Source: Amycolatopsis jejuensis (lineage in GTDB: Bacteria > Actinomycetota > Actinomycetes > Mycobacteriales > Pseudonocardiaceae). Taken from it: a stretch of 64,000 nucleotides of DNA. The translations under genes and the position numbers were made by a program. Under the pieces are notes generated by a model. The model saw only the letters and a program-made list of their open reading frames with translations. It searched no databases and had not been told where the DNA came from. Below, one piece after another: positions 32,250 through 40,764 of this stretch. Every line of letters starts with the position of its first letter. The first letter of the stretch is position 1. Location: positions 124,001-188,000 of the forward strand of contig NZ_JNYZ01000019.1 of assembly GCF_000717335.1 (NCBI RefSeq), read 5' to 3'.

Positions 32250-33911
32250 TCAGTGCGGGCGTTTGGCCAGGAAGGCGCTGAGCTTTCCGAGCAACTGCGG
32301 ATAGTCGTGTGCATCCAGCACGACCTCGACGAACGTCAGCCGCGGGGTGCCCGCGGAACATTCGGCGAGCACCGCGTCCAGTTCGCGGTGCGTGGTCACG
32401 CGCGCCACCTTGGCCTTGCCACCGGCACCGAAGGCGGCAGGGATGTCCTGCCAGCTCCACTGCGCGATGTCGTTGTACGAGGCGGTCGGATGGTGCACTG
32501 CGCGTTCGATCGAGTAGCCGTCGTTGTTGACGAGGAACACGATCGGCGTGAGCCCGCGGCTCACGATGGTGCCGAGCTCCTGCACGGTCAGCTGGCAGGA
32601 ACCGTCTCCGACCACCAGCACGCCGCGCCGGTCCGGGGCGGCGAGCTGGGTGCCGAGCAGCGCCGGGAGCGAATACCCGATCGACGCCCAGATCGGCTGG
32701 ACCAGGAGCTGTACGTCGTGCTTCAAGGTGGTGCCCAGTGCGCCGTACAGCGGGGTGCCCTGGTCGACGACCAAGGTGTCGCCGCCTTGCAGGAATTCCC
32801 CGAGCCGGGCCCAGAATGCGTCCTGCTGCAACGGTGCCGACGCCGCCGGGAAGGCGACCTTCGGCTCCGGTCGCGGGGGCAGCAGCGCGAACGGCGGTCC
32901 GGCCGCCACCCGCTCGTCCACGACCGTGCGCACGGCAGCGAGCGCATCGGCCATCGCGACGCCCTTGAACTGCGTCGTGCCCACCCGGGCCGTGGCGGCC
33001 TGGAGGTCGATCAGGCCCTCGCCGGGCAGCACGTGGGTGAACCCGCCGGTGGTGAGATCGGCGGGGGCGAACCCGACCGTCACCGCGGCATCCGCGGATT
33101 CGACCACCGTGCGCACGTGCTCGTCACTCAGCGCACCGCAGTACACCCCGCTGAACTGCGGAGCCGATTCGGCGACCGTGCCCTTGCCGGGGATGAACGC
33201 GGCGAGCGGCAGATTTCCGGCCGCCGCAAGCTCTTGCGCGGCTTCGGCGAGACCGTACCGGGACGCCAGCGCGTCGACCAGCACGACCGGCCGCTCGGCG
33301 GAACCCAGCACCTTGCGGACGGCCTCGGCAAACCTCTGGAGCTGCTCCGGGTCGCTCGCGATCCGGGTGTCCAGCTCCGCGGTGCTGCCTTCGGCCTCCT
33401 CGCCGACCCGGTCCAGCGGCAGCGCGAGGTAACCGGGCCGCTTCTCCCGCAGGATCGCGCTCACCACCCGGTCGATCTCACTGATCACGTCGTCGCCGGT
33501 GAGCACCGAGTGGGCACACGTGACCTCGCTGTAGATCCGGGAGAACCGGTGGTGGTCGCCGTCGAGCAGGCTGTGGTGCACCGGCGCACCGTGCGTGATC
33601 ACCCGCATCGCCGGTGCGCCGGTGATCTGCAGGACCGGCACCGATTCCGCGGCACTGCCCGCGACGCCGTTCAGCGCGGAAAGCTCACCGACACCGTAGG
33701 TCGTGACCAGCACGCCCAGCCCGGCCGTGCGCGCATAGGCATCGGCTGCATACGCTGCGTCCAGTTCGTTGGCCGTGCCGACCCATTCGAGGCCCGGGAA
33801 CGCTTCGATCGCATCGACGAACGGCAGGTTGTAGTCGCCGGGCACGCCGAAGATGTGCCGGACGCCGGCGTCGGCGATGCGCTGGAGCAGGTGGTGTGCG
33901 ACCGTGTGCAC
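32250..33911 (-). CDS. TPP-dependent 2-keto acid decarboxylase (indolepyruvate/phenylpyruvate type)
   Basis: A 553-residue enzyme of the pyruvate/indolepyruvate decarboxylase family. Active-site residues are D26 (GVPGDYN), E49 (TANELDAAY) and the HH pair H112-H113, at the same spacing as in PDC and IpdC. The TPP/Mg motif is GDGSCQLTVQELGTI...VNNDGY. The pair of decarboxylase histidines separates it from acetolactate synthase. In this operon it would turn an aryl-pyruvate into an aryl-acetaldehyde. Confidence 0.9.
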   Translation of the reverse strand: MHTVAHHLLQRIADAGVRHIFGVPGDYNLPFVDAIEAFPGLEWVGTANELDAAYAADAYARTAGLGVLVTTYGVGELSALNGVAGSAAESVPVLQITGAPAMRVITHGAPVHHSLLDGDHHRFSRIYSEVTCAHSVLTGDDVISEIDRVVSAILREKRPGYLALPLDRVGEEAEGSTAELDTRIASDPEQLQRFAEAVRKVLGSAERPVVLVDALASRYGLAEAAQELAAAGNLPLAAFIPGKGTVAESAPQFSGVYCGALSDEHVRTVVESADAAVTVGFAPADLTTGGFTHVLPGEGLIDLQAATARVGTTQFKGVAMADALAAVRTVVDERVAAGPPFALLPPRPEPKVAFPAASAPLQQDAFWARLGEFLQGGDTLVVDQGTPLYGALGTTLKHDVQLLVQPIWASIGYSLPALLGTQLAAPDRRGVLVVGDGSCQLTVQELGTIVSRGLTPIVFLVNNDGYSIERAVHHPTASYNDIAQWSWQDIPAAFGAGGKAKVARVTTHRELDAVLAECSAGTPRLTFVEVVLDAHDYPQLLGKLSAFLAKRPH

Positions 33912-33948
33912 GAGAGGGCCTTTCTGTTGCGGCGATTGCCGGTTCGGT

Positions 33949-35553
33949 TCAGGCGGACGACGCCAGGTGGGCGTACTGGGTGCGGAGATCCCGTTTGAGG
34001 ATTTTCCCGGTGGGATTCTTCGGCAATGCGCCGGTGATCACCACGTACTTGGGCCGCTTGTAGCCCGCCAGGTGCGCCCGCGCATGCGCGTGGACCGCCT
34101 CCTCGTCCAGCGCCGCGCCCGGTTTCGGCACGATCACCGCGGTGACCGCTTCGATCCAGTGTGGATGCGCGACCCCGAACACCGCGACCTCGGACACTCC
34201 GTCCAGAAGGTAGATCGCTTCTTCGACCTCGCGGCTGGCGACGTTTTCCCCGCCGGTTTTGATCATGTCCTTCTTGCGGTCCACGATGGTGAGACAGCCG
34301 TCCTCGCCGAGCACGCCCAGATCACCCGAGTGGAACCAGCCGCCGCGGAAGGCCTCGGCGGTTTTCTCCTCGTCCGCGTAGTAGCCGAGGGTGGTGTGCG
34401 GGCCGCGGTGTACCACCTCGCCCACCTCGCCGGGCGCCACGTCGGCGCCGTCGTCGTCCACCACGCGGGTTTCGACGTTCAGCACCGCGCGCCCGGCCGA
34501 ACCGGCGTGCGACAGCTGCTCGTCCGGTCCGAGCACGGTGGCCACCGGGGCCATTTCGGTCTGCCCGTACAGGTTCCACAGCTGCACGTCCGGCAGCCGC
34601 TCCTGCAGTTCCCGCAGCACTTCCACCGGCATCGGGGACGCGCCGTAGTAACCCTTGCGCAGCGACGACAGGTCGGTGCGCGCGAAATCCGGATGGCGCA
34701 GCAGGGAAATCCACACCGTCGGCGGGCAGAACAGCTTCGTCGCCCGTTCGCGCTCGACCGTGGCCAGCAGTGCGGCCGGATCGGGACGCGGCAGGATGAT
34801 GCTGGTGGCGCCGAGGAACATGTCCACCGAGAAGAACACGTCCAGCTGCGCGCAGTGGTAGAACGGCAGCGCGTGCACCTCGACGTCGCCGGCCGTCATC
34901 CCGCCGTCCACCGCACACGAAACGTATTGCGCGATCAGCGAACGGGACGACAGCATCACGCCTTTCGGCAGCGATTCGGTGCCCGAGGTGTACATGAGCC
35001 GGATCAGGTCGTCGTCGGCGACGGCGACCTCGGGCGCGGTGCCCGGATGCTCCGCCCACGGGTCGACGTCCTCCCACCGGCCGCTCGCGGGCGCACCGGA
35101 CAGTGCGATCCAGCCCCATACGCCGCGGTCGATCCCGGCCTCGGCCAGGGCTTTCTCGGCGGTCGGCGCGAGGGCGTCCTCCACGACCATCCCGCCTGCG
35201 CCACTGTGGTTGAGGATGAACGCGATTTCCTTGGCGCCCAGCATGAAATTCACCGGGACCAGTACCACGCCCAGCCGGGCGGTGGCGAAGACGAGCATCG
35301 CGTACTGCCAGCAGTTGTGGCTCAGCACGGCGAGCCGGTCACCTTTGCCGAGGCCCCGCTCGGCCAGCGCGGCCGCGCACCGGTCCACCACCTGGTCGAA
35401 CTCGGCGAAGGTCATCCGGCGGGTGCCGTCGACGACGCCGGGCTTGCCCGGGTACCGCGCCGCGGTGCGCCGCAACAGGTCGCCGATGGCGTTGCGGCGT
35501 ACTCCGGCGACCAGTTCGGTGGTCGCCGGAGTGAACGCCGGTCTGTCAGACAT
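33949..35553 (-). CDS. AMP-forming acyl-CoA synthetase
   Basis: A 534-residue ANL-superfamily ligase. The P-loop is MYTSGTESLPKGV (SLPKG), A5 is LWNLYGQTEM, and the C-terminal hinge and lysine motifs are GGWFHSGDLG, DRKKDMIKTGGENV and PKNPTGKILKRDL. ATG 35553 overlaps the extradiol dioxygenase stop by 8 bp, so the two are coupled; ATG 35574 is an alternative. It probably activates an aromatic or short acid of the pathway as its CoA ester. Confidence 0.88.
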   Translation of the reverse strand: MSDRPAFTPATTELVAGVRRNAIGDLLRRTAARYPGKPGVVDGTRRMTFAEFDQVVDRCAAALAERGLGKGDRLAVLSHNCWQYAMLVFATARLGVVLVPVNFMLGAKEIAFILNHSGAGGMVVEDALAPTAEKALAEAGIDRGVWGWIALSGAPASGRWEDVDPWAEHPGTAPEVAVADDDLIRLMYTSGTESLPKGVMLSSRSLIAQYVSCAVDGGMTAGDVEVHALPFYHCAQLDVFFSVDMFLGATSIILPRPDPAALLATVERERATKLFCPPTVWISLLRHPDFARTDLSSLRKGYYGASPMPVEVLRELQERLPDVQLWNLYGQTEMAPVATVLGPDEQLSHAGSAGRAVLNVETRVVDDDGADVAPGEVGEVVHRGPHTTLGYYADEEKTAEAFRGGWFHSGDLGVLGEDGCLTIVDRKKDMIKTGGENVASREVEEAIYLLDGVSEVAVFGVAHPHWIEAVTAVIVPKPGAALDEEAVHAHARAHLAGYKRPKYVVITGALPKNPTGKILKRDLRTQYAHLASSA

Positions 35554-36421
35554 CGTTGGGGTCCGTCGGGACATGGCCCCAGTGGCTGGCCACGTCGTGG
35601 CGGCTCGGGGTCCACGTCGCGTCGTCGATCAGCAGCCCGCCGTAGCCGTACTCGACCTGGAAACCCGACGGCGACACGGCGTAGAACGAGATCATCTTGT
35701 CGTTCGAGTGCCTGCCGAAGGTCCAGGCGACCGGGGCGGCCCCGGCCTGCACGCGGTCCCACGCCCGGCCGACGAAGTCGATGTCGTCGACCTCGAACAT
35801 CAGGTGCGCGACCCCGCGCGGAGCGTTCGGCACCGAGCCCCACGCGAACGAGTGGTGGCGCGGGTTGCAGTGCGCGAAGGTGAGCTCGACCGGGCCCATG
35901 GCGATGGTGTCGCTCAGCCGGAAGCCGAGCAGCTCGAAGTAGAACCGCTGGTAGGCCTCCGGGTCGTTGACCATCTGGAAGCCGTGGCCGAAGCCCCCGG
36001 TGCCGGTGACGAACCGGGCGCCGATCGGCGAGGCGAACGGCGTCTTGTCGTTCTGCGCACCGTAGTAGAGCTCGATCCGCTGGCCGTCCGGGTCCTCGAC
36101 GCTCACCAGCGCGGCCACCTGGCGTTCCTGCGCGAGCTTCGGGTCTTCGCGGGTGACCGGGTACCCGGCGGCGTCGAGCCGGGCCGCGATCTCGTCGAGC
36201 TCGGCCGGACCGGCGGTCTCCCACCCGATCGCGGTCACCCCGCCGTGGTCGGCCTTCCGGATGTCGAGGCGGTAGGCCTTCTCGTCCATCCGCAGCAGCA
36301 GGCGGTCCGCGCTGCTCTCGGCGACCTGCAGGCCGAGCAGATCGGCCGCGAACTCTTTCCACGCAGTGAGGTCGGGGGCCGCCACGATGGCGTATCCCAG
36401 CGACCGGACAGATGCCGACAT
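35546..36421 (-). CDS. Extradiol (catechol 2,3-type) ring-cleavage dioxygenase, BphC/HsaC-like
   Basis: A 291-residue type I extradiol dioxygenase. All three iron ligands are present: H146 (FGHGFQ), H206 (VAHLMFEV) and E257 (FQVEYGYGG). H190, H238 and Y247 match the active-site acid/base residues of BphC. Length and two-domain layout fit 2,3-dihydroxybiphenyl/HsaC enzymes. The partner C-C hydrolase lies 18 bp upstream. Substrate could be catechol from the adjacent iac pathway or a substituted catechol; this is inferred. Confidence 0.92.
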   Translation of the reverse strand: MSASVRSLGYAIVAAPDLTAWKEFAADLLGLQVAESSADRLLLRMDEKAYRLDIRKADHGGVTAIGWETAGPAELDEIAARLDAAGYPVTREDPKLAQERQVAALVSVEDPDGQRIELYYGAQNDKTPFASPIGARFVTGTGGFGHGFQMVNDPEAYQRFYFELLGFRLSDTIAMGPVELTFAHCNPRHHSFAWGSVPNAPRGVAHLMFEVDDIDFVGRAWDRVQAGAAPVAWTFGRHSNDKMISFYAVSPSGFQVEYGYGGLLIDDATWTPSRHDVASHWGHVPTDPNDV

Positions 36422-36439
36422 GTACTGATCCTTTCCTGC

Positions 36440-37285
36440 TTACTCGGACAGAAATGACGTGACGATGCGGTTGAACTCCGCCGCGTGTTCGAGCTGGGCC
36501 CAGTGCCCGCAGCGGTTCAGCAGATGCAGCCGGGAATCCGGAATGGTGGAAACGAGATGCAGTGAATACTCGTAATGCATCACCCGGTCGTCGCGGCCGT
36601 GAATGAGCAACGTCGGCGCTTGGATTCCGGCCGCCTCGTCGTTCGTCGCGCCGCCGCGCACCGGACCGCCGTCTTCCCAGCTGGCCAGGAAGTTCTTCAG
36701 GTGCTCGGGTACGCGGAGCGCGCCCTCGGAACGCTCGCGAGCCAGGTCGTCGGTGACGTACCGGGGGTCGAAAGTCATGACCTCGACGAGCTTTTTCATC
36801 GTGGCCGGCGACGGGTCGCGGTACGCGTCGAGCAGGATCTTCAGCCCCTCCGACGGGCCGTCGCCCGGGGCGAAAACCCGGCGCGTCGAGAGGATTCCGG
36901 TGCCCATGGTGATCAGGTGCGACACGCGTTCCGGGTACCGCGCGGCCACCGCGAGCGCCGTCATCCCGCCCATCGAGTTGCCGACCAGTGCGGCCTTTTC
37001 GATCCCCAGTGCATCGAGGAAAGCAATGACGGTACCCGGGTGGTCGTAACCGTCGGCAGGCGTGACGTCGGAGCGGCCCCAGCCCGGCATGTCCGGCGCG
37101 AGCACCCGGAACGACTGCGCGAGTCCGGCGATGTTCGGCCGGAAATTGCTCCAGCCGGTCGCGCCGGGCCCGCTGCCGTGCAGCAGGACGACCGGATGTC
37201 CCGTACCGGCGTCGTGGTAGTGCAGATTCCGGTTTCCGGCCTGCACGGTGGCACTCGTCGCCGCTTCGGTCAGGTCCGCGACCAT
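36440..37285 (-). CDS. Alpha/beta hydrolase, meta-cleavage product C-C hydrolase type
   Basis: A 281-residue hydrolase like BphD/HsaD/MhpC. The oxyanion motif HGSGPGATGWSNF (36-48) is diagnostic of meta-cleavage product hydrolases. The nucleophile is S104 in GNSMGG, the acid is in GRDD (232-233) and the His is H261 in NRCGHWAQLEH. It is the first gene of the large minus-strand operon and lies just before its ring-cleavage dioxygenase, which supports the assignment. Confidence 0.9.
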   Translation of the reverse strand: MVADLTEAATSATVQAGNRNLHYHDAGTGHPVVLLHGSGPGATGWSNFRPNIAGLAQSFRVLAPDMPGWGRSDVTPADGYDHPGTVIAFLDALGIEKAALVGNSMGGMTALAVAARYPERVSHLITMGTGILSTRRVFAPGDGPSEGLKILLDAYRDPSPATMKKLVEVMTFDPRYVTDDLARERSEGALRVPEHLKNFLASWEDGGPVRGGATNDEAAGIQAPTLLIHGRDDRVMHYEYSLHLVSTIPDSRLHLLNRCGHWAQLEHAAEFNRIVTSFLSE

Positions 37286-37396
37286 CTGCCAGCTCCTTTT
37301 TGCGAAAATGCGGATTCGGTTGTCGAGAATCGTCTCCGGGAAATGCGGGATCGTCCATTGGCGGTGTCCGCCACCGGGCTAAGCAAATCCTTAGCC
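37286..37396 (-). terminator. End of the iac operon and start of the ring-cleavage operon
   Basis: Two hairpins lie here. GGCTAAG/CTTAGCC (37377-37383, 37390-37396, 6-nt loop) contains the amidase stop codon. GGCGG/CCGCC (37360-37372, 3-nt loop) follows. The remaining bases to 37286 are the only gap in this area long enough for a promoter of the C-C hydrolase operon. No clear -35/-10 pair was recognised. Confidence 0.5.
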
Positions 37397-38581
37397 GGGA
37401 CTGATCGCCGTTTCCAGGAAACCGGCGACGGCCAGCAGCGCGGCCATCCGTCCGGGCCGCCCGGCGAGCTGCATGCCGAGCGGCATCCCGGCGGCGTCGC
37501 TGAGCCCGGGCACCGTGACGGCGGGATATCCGAGCAGCTGCCACGGACGGCTCAGCACCGGCGACCCGGTGTTGCCGAGCCCCGGCAGGGCCGCCCCGAG
37601 CGCGGCCGGGGCCAGAATCGCGTCGTACTCCGCAGCGGCCAGCCGGGCCCGCGCCTCCGCCGCCGTCCGCAGCGCCGCCCGGTAACCTCCGGACGGAACC
37701 GCCCGCCCGGCCGCGATCAGGCCGGACAGCCGCGTGCTGATCTGTTCCTGGCGCAGGCAGCCGACGTGGGACCGGGCTGCCTCGTACGCCATCACCGTGC
37801 CGTGCGCGTCGACGACCTCGGCCATCGGCACCGGGCACGGTTCGACGACAGCACCGGCCTCGACCGCGGCTTTCTCCGCTCTGTGCAGGGCCGCAAGCAT
37901 TTCCTCGCCGACCCCGCCGGCCTCGGTCCCGTCCCACACCAGCAGCCGGGGTGGCCGCGGGTCCGGCGCCGTCGCCTCGCCGGTGAGCACCTCGTGCACC
38001 CGCGCCAGGTCGGACACCGATGCGGCGAGCAGGCCCGCGCTGTCCAGCGCCGGGCACATCCCGACGATCCCGCGCAGCGGCAGTGTCCCGTGCGCGGCCA
38101 CGTAACCCGCGATGCCGCAGAACGAGGCCGGGCGGGTCACCGATCCGGCGGTCTGCGTCCCGAGCGCGAGCGGCACCATCCCGGCGGCAACCGCCGCGGC
38201 GGACCCGCTCGACGAACCACCCGGCGTCCGCGAGAGGTCGCGGGGATTGCGGGTGGGCCCCGGCGAGAAGTAAGCGAATTCCGTGGTCACCGTCTTGCCG
38301 ATGGGGATCGCGCCCGCCTCGCGCAATCGCGCGACGAGCCAGGCGTCGGACCGGGCGACGTGCCCGCGCCGCACCGGCGACCCGCATTCGGTCGGCAGCC
38401 CCGCGACGTCGATCATGTCCTTCACCCCGAAGGGCATTCCCTGCAACGGCCCCGGGTCGCGGTCGCGTTCCTTCGCGGCCCGCAGCGCATTTTCCCGGTC
38501 CACGACGACCCAGGCCCGGACGTCGGGGTCGGCGGCCTCGATCCGGTCGAGTGCCTCGGCTACGCGTTCGCTCGGCTTCAC
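37391..38581 (-). CDS. iacH: Amidase-signature hydrolase (IacH-like)
   Basis: A 396-residue amidase-signature enzyme with the full Ser-cisSer-Lys triad: K54 (FGVKDMID), S123 (PGGSSSGSAAA) and S147 (TQTAGSVTRPA). The spacing is the same as in malonamidase E2. GTG 38581 overlaps the reductase stop (GTGA). iacH in known indoleacetate clusters encodes an amidase-like protein whose role is not settled. It is the last gene of the iacABCDEFH run, and a hairpin follows. Confidence 0.82.
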   Translation of the reverse strand: MKPSERVAEALDRIEAADPDVRAWVVVDRENALRAAKERDRDPGPLQGMPFGVKDMIDVAGLPTECGSPVRRGHVARSDAWLVARLREAGAIPIGKTVTTEFAYFSPGPTRNPRDLSRTPGGSSSGSAAAVAAGMVPLALGTQTAGSVTRPASFCGIAGYVAAHGTLPLRGIVGMCPALDSAGLLAASVSDLARVHEVLTGEATAPDPRPPRLLVWDGTEAGGVGEEMLAALHRAEKAAVEAGAVVEPCPVPMAEVVDAHGTVMAYEAARSHVGCLRQEQISTRLSGLIAAGRAVPSGGYRAALRTAAEARARLAAAEYDAILAPAALGAALPGLGNTGSPVLSRPWQLLGYPAVTVPGLSDAAGMPLGMQLAGRPGRMAALLAVAGFLETAISPG

Positions 38582-39516
38582 AGTTCGATCACCAGCCTTC
38601 CGCTGCGGGACCGCGACACGCACAACGCGATCTGGTCCCCGGCCGCTTTTTCCTTGGCGGTGAGGCAGTGGTCGCGGTGATCGGGTACGCCTTCGCGGAC
38701 CGTGGCAATGCAGGTACCGCAGATTCCTTCCCGGCACGAGGTGTCGATCGGCACGCCACCGTCTTCCAGCACCTCGGCGATGGAACGATCCGCGGGTACG
38801 GTGAACACCTCGCCGGTGTCGATCTCGACTTCGAACGCACCGCTCTCCGTGGTTTCCGGCTCGGGTGCGGCGAAGTGCTCGAGGTGGATCTGCTCCGGGG
38901 TGAGGACTGCCGCGGCCAGCGTGGTCACCTGGGTCATGAACGGAGCCGGGCCGCAGACGTAGACGTGGCTGTCCGCGTCGAGGCCGCCGAGAATGGCGGT
39001 GAGGGTGTTTTCCTGGTCGGGTACCGACAGTCCATAGTGGAACGTGACCTGCTCGGCGAACTTTTCGCCGAGAATCCCGGTGAACGCCGCGTACTGGGGC
39101 GAGCGGGCGAAGTAGTCCAGGGTGAAGTCTTTGCCCTCCCGGGTGAGCTGGTACGCCATCCCCAGCAGCGGCGTGACGCCGATGCCACCGGCGAGCAGCA
39201 CATGCTTCGCCGCCTTGCCGAGCGCGAAGAGGTTGCGCGGCGGGCTGATCCTCAGCTCGTCGCCGACGAACACCTTGCTGTGCAAGGCCGCGGACCCGCC
39301 GCGCGAGTTCTCTTCGAGCTTCACCGCGATCAGGTAGGACCCCGGATCGGCACCGCACAGCGAGTACTGGCGGGTGATCCCGGTCGGCCCGGTGACGTCG
39401 ATGTGCGCGCCCGCCTCGTAACCGGCCAGCCGTCCGCCGGGCTCGCACGGTTCGAGCCGGAACGACTTGATGCCGTCGGCTTCCTCGGCGATCTCCGCCA
39501 CCCGCACCGTGATCAT
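38578..39516 (-). CDS. iacF: Phthalate-dioxygenase-reductase-type electron-transfer protein (IacF-like)
   Basis: A 312-residue reductase with FMN-binding (RQYSLCGADP), NAD-binding (LLAGGIGVTPLLGMAY, YVCGPAPFM) and C-terminal plant-type [2Fe-2S] domains. The cluster ligands are C261, C266, C269 and C299 (Cx4Cx2Cx29C). This PDR/VanB domain order supplies NADH electrons to a Rieske oxygenase, here IacCD encoded just upstream. ATG 39516 lies 7 bp after the dehydrogenase stop and follows AGGGGCGAG. Confidence 0.88.
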   Translation of the reverse strand: MITVRVAEIAEEADGIKSFRLEPCEPGGRLAGYEAGAHIDVTGPTGITRQYSLCGADPGSYLIAVKLEENSRGGSAALHSKVFVGDELRISPPRNLFALGKAAKHVLLAGGIGVTPLLGMAYQLTREGKDFTLDYFARSPQYAAFTGILGEKFAEQVTFHYGLSVPDQENTLTAILGGLDADSHVYVCGPAPFMTQVTTLAAAVLTPEQIHLEHFAAPEPETTESGAFEVEIDTGEVFTVPADRSIAEVLEDGGVPIDTSCREGICGTCIATVREGVPDHRDHCLTAKEKAAGDQIALCVSRSRSGRLVIEL

Positions 39517-39523
39517 CTCGCCC

Positions 39524-40267
39524 CTATCGCAGGTACAGCCCGCCGTTGATGTCCCAGCAGGCACCGGTGACCGTCCCGGCGTGCTCGGCGGCGAGCAGCA
39601 CGACGGTGTCCGCGACGAACTCCGGGGACACCAGCTGCCCGGCCGGAATCGACTTCACGATGGCCGCCAGTGCCTCGGACGGCACGGCCTCGCGGACCGA
39701 CGGGAGGTCGAGCGGACCGGGTGACACCGCATTGACCGTGACGCCGGATGCCGCCAGATCGCGGCCGAACACCTTGGTCAGGGTGCCGACCCCGCCTTTC
39801 GCCGCCGCGTAGTGCGCACCGGTCGCCGACCCGCCGTTCTGCCCGGCGAGCGACCCGACGTTCACGATGCGCCCCTGCCCGCGGGCCGCGAAATGCGCGC
39901 CGAACACCTGGCAGCCGAAGAACACGCCGGTGAGGGTCGTCGACACGACCGCCGCGAAACTCTCCGGGGAAATCTCCAGCACCGGCTCGATCCGGGCCGT
40001 CGCCGCGTTGTTGACCAGCACGTCGGCGCCGCCCCACCGGCCGGTGACCTCGGCGAGCACCCGCTCGAACGACTCCTTCTCCCGCACGTCGAGGGCAAGC
40101 CCGAGCGCGGTCGACCGGTCCGGATCGAGCTTCCCGGCCACCGCATCGGCCGCTTCCGCGGACAGATCGGTGACCACCACGATGTACCCGGCGGTGTGCA
40201 GCCGCCCGGCAATCACCTCGCCGAGCCCGCGCGCGGCACCGGTCACCACCGCAACCCGCGCGCTCAC
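39524..40267 (-). CDS. iacE: Short-chain dehydrogenase/reductase (IacE-like)
   Basis: A 247-residue SDR. The cofactor motif is TGAARGLG, NNAA follows, and the catalytic Ser (NVGSLAG), Tyr and Lys (HYAAAKGG) are in place. The C-terminus ends DINGGLYLR. In known iac pathways IacE acts on the oxindole intermediate and yields dioxindole-3-acetate. The start overlaps the beta subunit stop by ATGA, so it is translated with the dioxygenase. Confidence 0.85.
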   Translation of the reverse strand: MSARVAVVTGAARGLGEVIAGRLHTAGYIVVVTDLSAEAADAVAGKLDPDRSTALGLALDVREKESFERVLAEVTGRWGGADVLVNNAATARIEPVLEISPESFAAVVSTTLTGVFFGCQVFGAHFAARGQGRIVNVGSLAGQNGGSATGAHYAAAKGGVGTLTKVFGRDLAASGVTVNAVSPGPLDLPSVREAVPSEALAAIVKSIPAGQLVSPEFVADTVVLLAAEHAGTVTGACWDINGGLYLR

Positions 40268-40764
40268 AACAGGAATCCCGTCGCGCGAATCGATTCGTCG
40301 GAGTTGAGCAGCCGCACGACCTTCAACGCGATCCGCGGACCGGTCTCGCCGAACCGGATCCGGTGCGTGACGTCGGCGCCGAGCAGGAAGGTTTCTTCGC
40401 GCTTGTGCCCGACCAGCAGCTGCGCCGAGCTGATCTCCAGTTCATCGGCAGTGTCGGACAGCACGACGAATCGCGAGAGCGTGCGCGCCGTCCGGGCCGC
40501 GGAAAGCACCGACTGGGCGTGCCCGGACGTCATCCGCGCGATCCGCAGCTTGCGCATCCGCTCGTCGTCGTAGATCAGGTTGAGGGAACCGGCGAAATCC
40601 GCCGCGTCCGGGTCGATCGGGAGCACGTAGTGGGCATCCGGCGTCCAGAGCGTGTCCCACTCGTCGTACGCCTTGTCGTCGAGGAGTTTCGCCTCGCGCC
40701 AGATCAGCTCGACCGCATCGGCGAACCTGCCACCGGTGCGGAGCACCGCCGCCTCAGCTGTCAT
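40264..40764 (-). CDS. iacD: Rieske dioxygenase beta subunit (IacD-like)
   Basis: A 166-residue NTF2-fold beta subunit of aromatic-ring-hydroxylating dioxygenases (EAKLLDDKAYDEWDTLWTPDAHYVLPIDPDA; GSLNLIYDDERMRKLRIARM). It stabilises the alpha subunit hexamer and has no metal. It overlaps the alpha gene by 11 bp at its start and the SDR gene by 4 bp at its end, showing tight co-translation. Confidence 0.88.
   Translation of the reverse strand: MTAEAAVLRTGGRFADAVELIWREAKLLDDKAYDEWDTLWTPDAHYVLPIDPDAADFAGSLNLIYDDERMRKLRIARMTSGHAQSVLSAARTARTLSRFVVLSDTADELEISSAQLLVGHKREETFLLGADVTHRIRFGETGPRIALKVVRLLNSDESIRATGFLL

Noticed and set aside
29288..32314. A single very long minus-strand frame of about 1,000 codons
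   Set aside because: Only the C-terminal half is HyuA-like. The upstream half is arginine/glycine-rich out-of-frame translation of the NCS1 permease gene, which has its own clear frame and start.
35412..38387. A 991-codon minus-strand frame
   Set aside because: Its translation is low-complexity Arg/Gly/Ala typical of high-GC shadow frames. The amidase, hydrolase, extradiol dioxygenase and ligase genes in other frames explain the region.
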